From Streptomyces avicenniae (GTDB taxonomy: Bacteria > Actinomycetota > Actinomycetes > Streptomycetales > Streptomycetaceae): a stretch of DNA of 64,000 nt. The stretch lies in NCBI RefSeq assembly GCF_000719135.1, contig NZ_JOEK01000020.1, positions 1 through 64,000 of the forward strand. The letters are read 5' to 3'. Both the position numbers and the translations under genes were made by a program. Positions 34,521 through 42,921 of this stretch are shown here, in pieces. Numbering within the stretch: position 1 is the first letter of the stretch; each line of letters begins with the position of its first letter. The notes beneath the pieces were generated by a model. It was not told where the DNA came from and did not search any database. It saw nothing but the letters and a program-made list of their open reading frames with translations.

Positions 34521-35178
34521 AGGCCCGGCGGCCCGGGTGTTGGCCTACCTGGAGTCGCGGAAGAACCTGACCGGCTGCGCCTGCGGGCTGGCCGGTCTGG
34601 CGACGGTGTTCACCGGGCTGGCCGGTGCCTACTGGCCGGTCGTGGTCGCGGGCCTGTACGGGGCGGGCGCGCTGATCGCCCCGCCCGAACGGCCCGCGCC
34701 CCCGCCGTTCGCAGGTCCGGTCGGCCCCGGCGCCGAACTCGACGCCATCCGGCAGGACTTCGCCACCCTGCGGGACTATGTCGCCTCCCTGGACCTGCCC
34801 GCAGAGGCCGAAGCCCCCGCCGCCGAACTCGACGGCCTGCTCGCCGCGCTCCTCGAACCCGGCTGGGCCGAGGAGGAGATCACCGCCGATCCCGAGGCGT
34901 TGCACATCCTCGGCCGAGCCGTGCGCACGGACATCCCCGAGGCGTTCGACGCCTACCACGGCACCCGCTGGTGGGCCAGGCTCCAGCCGGGCGGCGCGTC
35001 CCCCGATCGCCACCTCAGACGCCAACTGGAGCTGCTGGCCGAGGAACTGGGCACGGTCGCCGCCGCCGTCCGCGACTCGCTCGAACGCCGTCAGCGGACC
35101 CACACGCGCTACCTGGAGTCCAGGACCGGCGACCAGCAGCCACCCGACCGGCCCGGCGGCGCGCACCCTCCCGGCTGA
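34507..35178 (+). CDS. Small membrane protein of the TelA operon
   Basis: 223 residues, GTG 34507 inside the end of the VWA gene (14-base overlap). The N-terminal half has two membrane segments (CACGLAGLATVFTGLAGAYW and VVVAGLYGAGALIAPPE). The rest is a cytoplasmic helical domain (FATLRDYVASLDLP, RRQLELLAEELGTVAAAVRD, SLERRQRTHTRYLE). TelA genes are often paired with XpaC-type membrane/helical proteins; this one has that architecture without clear sequence identity. It is the last gene of the operon and converges on the monooxygenase with an 18-base gap. Confidence 0.75.
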   Translation: MATSRGPAARVLAYLESRKNLTGCACGLAGLATVFTGLAGAYWPVVVAGLYGAGALIAPPERPAPPPFAGPVGPGAELDAIRQDFATLRDYVASLDLPAEAEAPAAELDGLLAALLEPGWAEEEITADPEALHILGRAVRTDIPEAFDAYHGTRWWARLQPGGASPDRHLRRQLELLAEELGTVAAAVRDSLERRQRTHTRYLESRTGDQQPPDRPGGAHPPG

Positions 35179-35196
35179 CCGGGGCAACCCCCCGCC

Positions 35197-36759
35197 CTAG
35201 TCCACGCCCGGCCCGGCGGGCGCGCGCCGCCCGAGGAGCCCGTCGAGGGCCGTCTCCAGCGCGGCGAGCCCGGCCCGCGTCCCGCCCCCGTCGTCCGCCC
35301 AGGCCAGGTATCCGTCGGGACGCACCAGCAGCACGCCTGCGGGGAGTTGGGCCACACAGGCCGCCGTGACGACGTCCACGACCTGCTCCCAGGGAGCGAT
35401 CGCCCTGCGCCCCTCGTCCTCGGCGCCGCCGTCGCCCAGGACGAGCAGCAGGAGACGGCCGGGCCGCAGCAGCCGGGCCACGCTGGTCGCCCGCCCCTCC
35501 ACGACGAGCGGCAGGTTGGGCAGGAAGAGCCCCGTCAGGGGTGACTGCGCCGGATGGCCCGGCAGGCGGACGTCCTGGTCGCTGATCATGTCGCCGAGGC
35601 GACGGCTCACGTCCGGCAACCGCAGCAGCTGGGCGAACAGGGCGCGCAGCGGGTCGTGCGCCGTGCCGGGAGTCATCAATGCGAGCTGCGCCCGGGTGTT
35701 CTCGATCGTGCGGGCGGCCGGGGGGCGGCGTTCCGCGGTGTAGCTGTCGAGCAGCCACGGGCTGGGCCAGCCACGCAGGTGAAGGGCCAGCTTCCAGGCG
35801 AGGTTCACGGCGTCCTGGATGCCGAGGTTCAGGCCCTGGCCGCCCACGGGGAAGTGGACGTGGGCGGCGTCGCCCGCCAGCAGGACCCGGCCCTCGCGGT
35901 ACGTGTCGGCGAGCCGGGCGAAGTCGCTGAAGCGGTCGAGGAAACGGGCGTTGCGCAGGGGGATGTCACGGCCCGCGATGCGCGAGACGGTCGCCTGGAG
36001 TTCTTCGAGGGTGAGCGGCGTCCGCCGGTCGGGATGCGGGCCCGTGAAGTCGAAGGCGGCGACGCGGCTGGGCCCGTGGGCGCCGGGGCTGATGACCGTC
36101 CAGCCGCGTTCGGTGACGTTCCAGCCGGGTGGCGCCTGCCAGGGGGCGTCGAGGTCCACCAGGCCGAGGACGGCGCGCGTCCGCGGCGCGTGCTCCTCGC
36201 CGGTGATGCCGACCGCCTCCCGCACCAGGCTGCGGGCGCCGTCGGCGCCGACGACCCACCGGGCGACGACGGTACGGGGCGAGGCGCCGCCCGCGCACGC
36301 CTCCACGGTCAGTCGTACGTCCGCCTCCGCCCCCTCGCCGGTCCGCAGCGCGGTGACGCGGTGCCCGCGCAGGACGGTGGCGCCCCGTCGGCGGGCGGTG
36401 TGCTCGAAGAGCCGTTCCAGCGCGCCCTGGGCGCGTCCGACGATCGGCTCGCCCTCCACCGCCGGTCCCGTGATGGTGAGGCCGGGCAGACCGGCGAAGT
36501 GGAACGCCTGCGCGCGCTCCGCCTCCAGCAGCTCAGCGGTCGGCTCGGGGCCGGTGAGGTAGCCGCGCCGCAGCAGCGACTGGGCGGTGCGGGCGTGCAA
36601 CGTACCGGCCTTGGGCACGTCGAGCGTCCGCTCGTTCTGCTCGATCACGGTGACGGCGACGCCGTAGTGGGCCAGCTCCGCGGCGAGGAGCATGCCCACC
36701 GGGCCACCGCCGACGACGGCGACCTCGGTGGTGTGCGGGGAGCGGGGCGAGGACGTCAT
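35197..36759 (-). CDS. FAD-dependent aromatic monooxygenase (RdmE/MhpA type)
   Basis: 520 residues. Rossmann motif VVGGGPVGMLLAAELAHYGV at the N-terminus, the DG motif VVGADGARSLVREAVGI, and the flavin-binding GDAAHVHFPVGGQGLNLGIQD near residue 290. A C-terminal thioredoxin-like domain (ARLLRPGRLLLLVLGDGG) completes the class A flavin hydroxylase layout. It hydroxylates an aromatic or polyketide substrate with NAD(P)H and O2; similar enzymes inactivate rifamycin or tetracycline or tailor aromatic polyketides. It lies 7 bases after the MFS pump on the same strand, so pump and enzyme probably form a two-step detoxification operon. Confidence 0.9.
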   Translation of the reverse strand: MTSSPRSPHTTEVAVVGGGPVGMLLAAELAHYGVAVTVIEQNERTLDVPKAGTLHARTAQSLLRRGYLTGPEPTAELLEAERAQAFHFAGLPGLTITGPAVEGEPIVGRAQGALERLFEHTARRRGATVLRGHRVTALRTGEGAEADVRLTVEACAGGASPRTVVARWVVGADGARSLVREAVGITGEEHAPRTRAVLGLVDLDAPWQAPPGWNVTERGWTVISPGAHGPSRVAAFDFTGPHPDRRTPLTLEELQATVSRIAGRDIPLRNARFLDRFSDFARLADTYREGRVLLAGDAAHVHFPVGGQGLNLGIQDAVNLAWKLALHLRGWPSPWLLDSYTAERRPPAARTIENTRAQLALMTPGTAHDPLRALFAQLLRLPDVSRRLGDMISDQDVRLPGHPAQSPLTGLFLPNLPLVVEGRATSVARLLRPGRLLLLVLGDGGAEDEGRRAIAPWEQVVDVVTAACVAQLPAGVLLVRPDGYLAWADDGGGTRAGLAALETALDGLLGRRAPAGPGVD

Positions 36760-36766
36760 CGGGCGC

Positions 36767-38245
36767 TCACCTCGCCTCGCGCGCCGCGCCGCCGCCGCGC
36801 GCGAGGCCGACGATGAGCAGGCCGAGCAGCAGGCACACCCCGGCCATGGCCCACAGCAGCGCGTGGAACGCGCTGTCGTACGAGGCGGCGTCCGCCCCGT
36901 CCGACGCCACGAGGGACGCCAGCACGGAACCGAACACCGCCACGGCGATCGCCTCGCTCCCCAGCCGCAGCGTGTTCAAGAAACCGGCCGCCATCCCGGC
37001 CTTGGCCGGTTCGACCATGGCCAGCGCGCGGCCGTCCACCAGCCCGGCGGAGAGCCCCATCCCGGCGCCCGTGACGAGCATCGCGGGGGCCAGCACGGCG
37101 AGCGAGGTGTCAGGGCCGAGCAGCAGCAAGGACAGGTCGCCGACCACGAGGCACAGCAACGAGGCGAGGACGACCGCCAGCGCCGACGTCCCGCGCTCCA
37201 CCAGCTTGGCGCCCGCCATCGGCAGGGCCAGCACGGGGAGGGTGAGCAGCAGCATCGTCGTTCCGGCGGCCGAGGCGCTGTACCCGGCGACGGTGGACAG
37301 GTAGGACGGCAGGTACGTGAGCTGGGTGACGAAGCCGAAGGACGCGGCGACCGGCACCAGGGTGTACGCCAGGAAACGGCGGTCGCGTACGACGGACAGG
37401 TCGAGGAGCGGCGCCTCGGTGCGCCCGGCCAGCGCCCGGAAGGCAGCGAACAGCACCAGGGCCGCGAGCAGCAGGCCCAGCGTGGCGGGCGAGGCCCAGC
37501 CCCAGGCCGAGCCCTGGACGATGGCGTAGGTCAGCGCGGCCATGGCGAGGACGAAGACGGCCGCGCCCCGTACGTCGAGGCGGCCCGACCGGTGCACCGG
37601 CTCCCGTACGCCGCGCGCGATCACCGGGACGCAGGCGAGGACGGCGGCCAGCACGACGGCCTGGAGCCCGAAGATCCAGCGCCAGCCGAGCGTGTCCACG
37701 GCCGGGCCCGAGACGGTCGGCCCGAGGGCCACGCCGACCCCGGCGACCGTGCCGAACAGGGCGAAGGCCTTCGCCCTGGCCGGGCCGTCGAAGGCGGAGG
37801 ACAGGATCGCGCTGCCGCAGGCGAAGATCGCGGCGCCGCCGAGCCCCGCGAGGGCGCGCGCCCCGTCGAGGACGTACACGTTCGGGGCGACGGCGCAGGC
37901 CACGGACGCGAGGGCGAAGACCGCGGCGCCCAGCGCGAAGGCCCGGATGCGGCCGACGAGGTCGGCGAGGCTGCCCCACACGAGGGTGAAGCAGGCGAAG
38001 GAGAGGTTGAAGGCGTTGACGACCCACTGGAGGGCGGCCGAGCCGGGGTCGGCGCCGGTGCTGACGCCGATGTCCGGCAGCGCGACGGCGGTTCCCGAGA
38101 TCGAGGTGGGGACGACGAAGACGGCCAGCAGGACGGCGACCAGGGTCAGTTTCCGCGTCCCGGGGACGGCGGGGGCGGGGGCGGGGGCGGACCGCTCGGG
38201 CGGTGCCCCGGCGGGGCGCGTGGGGTCGGCGAGGGGTGGGGTCAC
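36767..38245 (-). CDS. MFS drug transporter, 14-segment type
   Basis: 492 residues from GTG 38245, chosen because GGAG sits 8 bases upstream; an ATG at 38359 would add 38 Pro/Arg-rich residues and has no ribosome-binding site. The membrane part opens with LTLVAVLLAVFVVPTSISG and includes the MFS signature WGSLADLVGRIRAFALGAA and the antiporter-type segment AVDTLGWRWIFGLQ. About 14 hydrophobic segments fit the DHA2 (EmrB/QacA) family of proton-driven drug efflux. It is co-transcribed with the FAD monooxygenase and divergent from an ArsR-type regulator. Confidence 0.9.
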   Translation of the reverse strand: MTPPLADPTRPAGAPPERSAPAPAPAVPGTRKLTLVAVLLAVFVVPTSISGTAVALPDIGVSTGADPGSAALQWVVNAFNLSFACFTLVWGSLADLVGRIRAFALGAAVFALASVACAVAPNVYVLDGARALAGLGGAAIFACGSAILSSAFDGPARAKAFALFGTVAGVGVALGPTVSGPAVDTLGWRWIFGLQAVVLAAVLACVPVIARGVREPVHRSGRLDVRGAAVFVLAMAALTYAIVQGSAWGWASPATLGLLLAALVLFAAFRALAGRTEAPLLDLSVVRDRRFLAYTLVPVAASFGFVTQLTYLPSYLSTVAGYSASAAGTTMLLLTLPVLALPMAGAKLVERGTSALAVVLASLLCLVVGDLSLLLLGPDTSLAVLAPAMLVTGAGMGLSAGLVDGRALAMVEPAKAGMAAGFLNTLRLGSEAIAVAVFGSVLASLVASDGADAASYDSAFHALLWAMAGVCLLLGLLIVGLARGGGAAREAR

Positions 38246-38350
38246 GGGGAACTCCGGGGTGAGGACGTGGGGGCGCGGGCGCCCCGTCGGCGGCGCCGGG
38301 GGAGTGGGCACGGGCGGGAGACGCCGTACGCGAGGTCGGACCGCCGCCGT

Positions 38351-38372
38351 AGGTTTCATTTCGGTCGAACCT
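38351..38372. promoter_or_regulatory. Operator candidate between MFS pump and ArsR-type regulator
   Basis: AGGTT (38351-38355) and AACCT (38368-38372) form an inverted repeat 12 bases apart in the 221-base space between the divergent genes. Placement between a small winged-helix regulator and the efflux operon suggests that regulator's operator. The arms are short, so this is tentative. Confidence 0.4.
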
Positions 38373-38466
38373 CACCCTGGCATGCCCCCGAGGTCCGACG
38401 CAAGTAGTACCTTGGAGCCGACCGCCCCCAACGACCTCACCCGCAGCCGTGCCGAGGAGACGCGCC

Positions 38467-38811
38467 ATGCCCGACACAGAAGGCCATCCGAGCGTCGGCG
38501 AGATCGACTTCCAGTCGGTCCTCAAGGCCCTGTCCGATCCGCTGCGCTACCACGTGATCGCGACCCTGGCCCGCGAGCCGGACGGCACCGAGCGGACCTG
38601 CACCTCGTTCGGCCTGCCCGTCACCAAGTCCACGCGCACGCACCACTTCCGCGTCCTGCGCGAGGCCGGTCTCGTGCGGCAGGTGGACCGGGGCAACAGC
38701 CGTGGCGCGCGCCTGCGCCGCGAGGACATCGACCGCCGCTTCCCCGGGCTGCTCGCGCTGATCGCGGACAACGAACAGCCGCCGGGGACGGCCGGGCTCC
38801 CCGCCGCCTGA
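38467..38811 (+). CDS. ArsR-type winged-helix repressor
   Basis: 114 residues, ATG 38467 with GAGGAG upstream. The sequence FQSVLKALSDPLRYHVIATLA is the opening helix pair of ArsR/HTH_20 regulators, followed by the recognition region GLPVTKSTRTHHFRVLREAGLVRQVDRGNSRG (in two parts) and the wing. No metal-binding Cys pair is seen, so the ligand is more likely a small molecule. It is divergent from the pump/monooxygenase operon and probably controls it, with a palindrome in between. Confidence 0.88.
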   Translation: MPDTEGHPSVGEIDFQSVLKALSDPLRYHVIATLAREPDGTERTCTSFGLPVTKSTRTHHFRVLREAGLVRQVDRGNSRGARLRREDIDRRFPGLLALIADNEQPPGTAGLPAA

Positions 38812-38828
38812 GCCGCGCGCCGCCCGCT

Positions 38829-38855
38829 CTGCCGCCCGCCGGGATCGGGCGGCAG
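38829..38855. terminator. Stem-loop between converging genes
   Basis: CTGCCGCCCG (38829-38838) pairs with CGGGCGGCAG (38846-38855) around a 7-base loop. A second GC-rich hairpin (GGGCCCC/GGGGCCC) follows. Both lie between the stop of the ArsR-type gene and that of the - strand hydrolase, so they can serve both directions. Confidence 0.65.
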
Positions 38856-38921
38856 GCGCGGGCCCCCGCCGCGTGGGCAGGGGCCCGGCTCACCGTCCGC
38901 CGGTCGCCCGACGGCCGGGCG

Positions 38922-39659
38922 TCACCTCAGATGCCGGGCGAAGAACCGTGCCCCGGTGTCGAGTTCGAACTGCGGCACGCCCGTGTGCCCGCCGAGATTG
39001 GCGTGCAGGGTCTTCTCCTGGGAACCGAAGGCGTCGAACAGGTCGAGGGCCGCCTGCCGGTCGTTCCCCTCGTCGTCCCACTGCAACAGGACGTGCAGCG
39101 GGATGGTCACCTGCCGTGCCTCCTCGAACATGGCGGCGGGCACGAGGCTTCCGGCGAAGAGCCCGGCGGCCACGATGCGCGGCTCGACCACCGCGAGGCG
39201 GACGCCGACGGAGATCACGCCCCCCTCGTACCCGACCGGGCCGCCGATCCCCGGCAGCGCGAGGAGGGCGTCCAGGGCGGCCCGCCATTCAGGCACCGCC
39301 CGCTCGACCAGCGGGAGGACGAGGGCGTCCACGATCCCGCCGTCGATCGGCTCCCCGGCCTCCAGCGCCCGGCGCAGGTCGGCGCGGGCCTGCTCGGCGG
39401 CGGGCCAGCGGGGCCGCTCGCCGCTCCCCGGCAGCTCGACGGTGGCCGACGCGAAGCCGTACTCCGTCGCGTAGTGCCGGGCCCGCGCCGCCAGCCGGGG
39501 GTACATCCTGCGCAGTCCGAGCGGGGGATGGCCGATCAGGATCAGCGGCGCGGGGGCGGACACGGAGGCGGGCATCCACAGGATGCCGGGGATCTCGCCG
39601 AGGGTGAATGCGCGTTCGAGGACGCCGTCGTCGAGGCGCCGCTCGGAGGTGACATGCAT
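38922..39659 (-). CDS. Alpha/beta hydrolase (dienelactone-hydrolase-like)
   Basis: 245 residues, ATG 39659 with AAAGG upstream. A hydrolase fold is visible: APLILIGHPPLG (oxyanion loop), GFASATVELPGSG, a turn VGYEGGVISVGVRLAVVEP at the position of the nucleophile elbow, the acidic strand LHVLLQWDDEGNDRQAALDLF and the His in LGGHTGVPQF. In the elbow, Glu stands where Ser or Cys is expected (GYEGG), so the catalytic mechanism is unclear. It is a single gene converging on the ArsR-type regulator. Confidence 0.75.
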   Translation of the reverse strand: MHVTSERRLDDGVLERAFTLGEIPGILWMPASVSAPAPLILIGHPPLGLRRMYPRLAARARHYATEYGFASATVELPGSGERPRWPAAEQARADLRRALEAGEPIDGGIVDALVLPLVERAVPEWRAALDALLALPGIGGPVGYEGGVISVGVRLAVVEPRIVAAGLFAGSLVPAAMFEEARQVTIPLHVLLQWDDEGNDRQAALDLFDAFGSQEKTLHANLGGHTGVPQFELDTGARFFARHLR

Positions 39660-39896
39660 GGTCGTGCCTTTCAGGAGCGCGTGAAGCGGCGCTCCCGGAC
39701 GACCTACCGCCCGACCGTGACCCCGCAGGGGAGCACCCATGTCGATACTGCGTTCACGGGTACCACCTCCTCGGTCTCTCGCACGGCCTCCGGGACCGTA
39801 GCAGCGGTCGCGGCAGTCCGCCAAACGGGTTGTCGCCCCGCCATGCAGGACCCGCCCCCGACGCCCGTCGTTCGACTCAGCCGTGGCGAAGCAGGG
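39660..39896. other. 5' region of the hydrolase gene
   Basis: 237 bases without a gene. It holds a perfect 7-bp hairpin (GGAGCGC 39674-39680 with GCGCTCC 39689-39695) in the leader of the hydrolase transcript, which could be an attenuator or processing site. Nothing else is evident. Confidence 0.4.
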
Positions 39897-40385
39897 GTGT
39901 ACTTTCGTGCCGATCCGCTTGTCGATGCATGGCGCCGGATCACTTCGTATCGGAGGGGGAATGTCGTTGACAATCCATGCGAACGAGACGCCTGGTGGCC
40001 CCACCGCGCGTTCAGGTCCGAGCGTGTCTTCAGGGTCTGGCGATACGGGATCGGTCATTCCCAGCTCCTGCTGAGGTCCGTTCCCGACGAGGCGAACAGC
40101 ACCTGCCTGGATCTGCTCTTCGAGGGGGTGAGCGCCATGAAGACGGCCACGCGGTACGAGTCGATGGAACTCGCCGTCGCCGACGCGGACGAGACGCGTG
40201 AGATTCTCGAACTCTCCGGCCATGGGGGCAGGTCGAGTCGGCGTGGCCTCGCTCTCGCTCTCCGGTCCGGGAAAGTCACCGGGCTCGTGCTGTGCCAGCG
40301 GGCAAGCGCTCTGCTCGGAGGGGCTGACCCGCTCGCGGCTCCGGGCGCCTCTGCTCCGCAAAGCACTGTGTGGAGTAGCGGGTGA
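39897..40385 (+). pseudogene. Conserved actinomycete protein, apparently frameshifted
   Basis: The central part reads like a genuine protein: VFRVWRYGIGHSQLLLRSV, CLDLLFEGVSAMKTATRYES, ELAVADADETREILELSG. In that frame, however, the only upstream start is GTG 39897 with a poor ribosome-binding site. The best start, ATG 39961 after GGAGGGGG, is in another frame and runs into a stop at 40074. The C-terminal third (after 40215) turns Arg/Ala-rich and loses protein character. A frameshift near 40020 and another near 40215 would explain this. The function is unknown. Confidence 0.45.
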
Positions 40386-40506
40386 ACGACCTCGCAAGGC
40401 CACTTTCGGGAGATCCGCTTTCTGGTTCCGGCAGCTGTTCGGACGGATACCCGTAAGGGAAAGGATGCCCCGTCCGATTCCTTTCCGGCGGGTGAGGCCG
40501 AGGCGT

Positions 40507-41709
40507 TCAGCGGCCGACGGGGTCGGCCTCGGCTCCGTCCGTCGGTGTGCGCAGTGTCGCGTGGCCGCCGTGGTGCAGGGGCGTGCCGAGGTCGAGGCGC
40601 GCCGCCTCGCGGCCCGTTCGGGCGTCGATGAGGTGCACCTCGCCGTGCCCGCCCCGGGTGACGGCGATCCAGTCGGTGCCGGGCGAGGCCGCCACCGCGC
40701 GGCGCTGGACGCCCTCCCAGGGGGTGCCGCCGCGTCGCGGGGCGCCGTCCATGGCGGGGAGGGGGACGCGGCGGGCGGTGCCGTCGCCCGTCTCCAGCAG
40801 GATCAGTTCGTCGCCGTCCGGGTGCACGCGGGTGAAGGCGGCGTGGTCCTTGGCGAGCGCCAGCCGGAAGACGAGCCCGGGGCCGAGGTCGGCCAGGGAC
40901 GTACGGCCCGTCCCCAGGTCGTGACGCCAGGCGTGGTTCGTCCACTCGGGCCACCGCAACGGGTCGGCGGGGCCGCCGCGCAGCGTGGACCACAGGGCCG
41001 TCCGCCGGGTGTCGAGGCGGAGGTACCAGCCCCGGCCCGGCGCGTCCCACGGGATCGGCGGCCTGGCGGTGAGCGCGTCGCCGTCGCGGCGCGCCCGGTG
41101 CACGCCCTCGCCCACCGCCGCGAACACCTCGGCCCGGTGCGGGACTTGCGCGTCGCCGTGCCCGCCGTCAGGCAGCGGCAGGTGCGCGTGGGCCGGGGCG
41201 GGCGGGCAGCCGGGCGGCGCGCCGAGCAGGTCGGCGAACCGGTGGACGGCGAACGCCCCCGGCTCCCTGTGCCGCAGCACGACCAGGGGTTCCCCGCCGC
41301 CGCCCAGCACGGTCACCCCCGGCTCGTCGGCGCGCACGCGCACCCGGGCCACGTCGCCCGTGACGAGGTCGGCGACCGTGAGCAGGTCCGACCAGGGCGT
41401 CGCGTTCCTGCCGAGGCCCGTCGTGACGGCGGCCCACCGGCCTGACGGATCGACGGCGAGGTGTTCCGCCGGTACGGCCACAGGCAGCGCGGCCTCCACC
41501 AGCTCGGGGCCGAACGGGTCGAGGACCAGCAGCTCCCCCCTCCGGTCATCGACGCACGCGGTCCTTCCGCCCGGCAGCGCCAGGAACCCGGCGTGCTCCG
41601 AGAGGTGGCGGCCGGTGAGGCGGCCCGTCTCGACGCCGTCCGGCACGGTCAGCACGTGGACGGAGCCCGCCATGTGGTCGGAGACGAGCAGCAGCGGATC
41701 GGCGGTCAT
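40507..41709 (-). CDS. Beta-propeller-like protein facing the peptide cluster
   Basis: 400 residues, ATG 41709 with AAGGGACACC upstream. Repeating strands of about 45 residues (LLLVSDHMAGSVHVLTVPDG, ACVDDRRGELLVLDPFG, HLAVDPSGRWAAVTTG, WIAVTRGGHGEVHLIDARTG, ARLDLGTPLHHGGHATL) indicate a YVTN/WD-like propeller. No signal peptide is seen, so it is probably cytoplasmic. It is divergent from the precursor peptide gene and shares the Fur/Zur-like box at 41800-41814. Propellers of this kind bind peptides or cofactors; a role in binding or maturation of the peptide product is inferred. Confidence 0.72.
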   Translation of the reverse strand: MTADPLLLVSDHMAGSVHVLTVPDGVETGRLTGRHLSEHAGFLALPGGRTACVDDRRGELLVLDPFGPELVEAALPVAVPAEHLAVDPSGRWAAVTTGLGRNATPWSDLLTVADLVTGDVARVRVRADEPGVTVLGGGGEPLVVLRHREPGAFAVHRFADLLGAPPGCPPAPAHAHLPLPDGGHGDAQVPHRAEVFAAVGEGVHRARRDGDALTARPPIPWDAPGRGWYLRLDTRRTALWSTLRGGPADPLRWPEWTNHAWRHDLGTGRTSLADLGPGLVFRLALAKDHAAFTRVHPDGDELILLETGDGTARRVPLPAMDGAPRRGGTPWEGVQRRAVAASPGTDWIAVTRGGHGEVHLIDARTGREAARLDLGTPLHHGGHATLRTPTDGAEADPVGR

Positions 41710-41799
41710 GGGTGTCCCTTTCCTGGCGGTCGGTGGGGGTTCGAGGCGTCGCTCCGGGCGTCGCGGTGTTACCTGGATCACTCTCCTCGGACTGGTGAA

Positions 41800-41814
41800 T
41801 GATAATCATATTCA
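41800..41814. promoter_or_regulatory. Fur/Zur-type box in the divergent promoter of the peptide cluster
   Basis: TGATAATCATATTCA, containing the perfect palindrome ATGATAATCAT (41799-41809). It matches 13 of 15 positions of the 7-1-7 Fur consensus TGATAATnATTATCA, and equally 13 of 15 of the actinobacterial Zur form TGAAAATnATTTTCA (both from memory). It is an AT-rich island in GC-rich surroundings, between the divergent starts at 41709 and 41877. This suggests repression by a metal-loaded Fur-family protein. Confidence 0.65.
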
Positions 41815-41876
41815 TTACTGTTCTGGGTGCGGCGCCCGGCCGGGCACCGCATCTCCCTTGCGGAAAAGGAGAGTTC

Positions 41877-41993
41877 ATGGACAACGAGCAGGTCTTCGAG
41901 CCGATCGCCGATCCGGGTCAGCTGGCCCACGACTCGGCCTCCCACTCCAACGCCCTCGTCGAGAACCCCTTCGACGACGCCGACGAGGAGTGA
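41877..41993 (+). CDS. Precursor peptide of a YcaO-type modified peptide
   Basis: 38 residues with an excellent AAAAGGAGA site. Sequence features: acidic leader with VFEPIADP (residues 6-13, hydrophobic recognition motif type), then AHDSASHSNALVENPFDDADEE. There is no Cys or Thr; the only heterocyclisable residues are Ser 20, 22 and 24, alternating with Ala and His. His 18 and 23 plus seven acidic residues in the last 22 could ligate metal. It lies directly before the ThiF-like, YcaO and dehydrogenase genes. Role as precursor is inferred from position, size and composition; the cleavage site is unknown. Confidence 0.75.
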   Translation: MDNEQVFEPIADPGQLAHDSASHSNALVENPFDDADEE

Positions 41994-42090
41994 CCAGGAC
42001 CCACACGTCCTGACCGTGGGCCCGCCGTCCCTCGTGGGCGGCGGGCCCACCCCCGCCTCCCCCCCGGCCCCTCCCGACAGGAGAACCGAC

Positions 42091-42921
42091 GTGTCCCGCA
42101 GCCAGCTCGCGCCCGGCGTCGAGGTCGTCACCGTGCCCGGCCGAGGGCTCGCCGTCCGCACGGCGGACGGGGAGTTCCTCGGCGTACGCACCGGCGACAC
42201 CGCCCCGGAGCCACTGCTGCGCCAGCTCTCCGGCACGGCGACGGCCGCGCCCGACACCGGAACCGGCCGCCTCCTGCGGGCCTTCGCGGACGCCGGTCAC
42301 CTGGCCGGGCCCGCGTCACGCACCCCCTGGCCCGCCGCACGCCGCGACGTCCGGCTGGTGGGCGCCCCGGCGCTCACCGGGCCGCTGGCCGCCCACCTGC
42401 GGGCCGAGGGCGCCGCGCCGCGCCAGGCCGAGCCGGACGAGGCAGGCGAGGCGGCCGACGGCCACCCCGCCGCCGTCGTCTGGTGCCTCGACGGCCCCGT
42501 GCCCCCAGGGCTGTGGGACGCCGCCGACCGGCTCCCCGGACGAGGGATCGCCTGGCTGCGCTGCCACCGCGAGGGCTGGCAGGCGTACGTCGAACCCCTC
42601 GCCGCCACGGCGGGCGACGTCACCTCGGCCCACGTCCGCGCCCGCCGCCTCGCCGCCACGCCCGCGCACCGCGAACTGGCCGCCTACTGGAGCGGCCCCC
42701 GCACGTCCGGCGCCCCCTTCCACCTCACCGCCCCGGCGGCCGGGCTGCTCGCGGCACTCCTCGCCGACGACCTCACCCGCTGGGCCACCGACACCCCCGC
42801 CACCGGCGGACTGCCTGCCCGCCGCCGCCTGCGCCGCGTCGATCTGCGCACGCTCACCGTCACCGAGCATCCCGTGCTCCCGGTCCCCGACGTCGCCCCG
42901 ATGCCGGGGAACGCCCCGTGA
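42091..42921 (+). CDS. ThiF-like/E1-type partner of YcaO (peptide recognition)
   Basis: 276 residues, GTG 42091 after AGGAGA. The N-terminal 75 residues (PGVEVVTVPGRGLAVRT, LLRQLSGTA, LLRAFADAGHL) have the winged-helix recognition-element pattern of TOMM cyclodehydratase C proteins, followed by a degenerate Rossmann segment (RDVRLVGAPALTGPLAAHLR) and a C-terminal ThiF-like domain. These proteins bind the leader peptide and deliver it to YcaO; they lack adenylating activity. It is shorter than usual (350-650) and misses the zinc Cys pairs. Confidence 0.75.
   Translation: MSRSQLAPGVEVVTVPGRGLAVRTADGEFLGVRTGDTAPEPLLRQLSGTATAAPDTGTGRLLRAFADAGHLAGPASRTPWPAARRDVRLVGAPALTGPLAAHLRAEGAAPRQAEPDEAGEAADGHPAAVVWCLDGPVPPGLWDAADRLPGRGIAWLRCHREGWQAYVEPLAATAGDVTSAHVRARRLAATPAHRELAAYWSGPRTSGAPFHLTAPAAGLLAALLADDLTRWATDTPATGGLPARRRLRRVDLRTLTVTEHPVLPVPDVAPMPGNAP

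Noticed and set aside
36767..38359. Longer MFS protein from ATG 38359
   Set aside because: The added 38 residues are Pro/Arg-rich, and no ribosome-binding site precedes that ATG, whereas GTG 38245 has GGAG at ideal spacing.
41800..41814. Iron-type DmdR/IdeR box
   Set aside because: The TTAGGTTAGG-type core of the actinobacterial iron repressor is absent. The 7-1-7 Fur/Zur pattern fits better.
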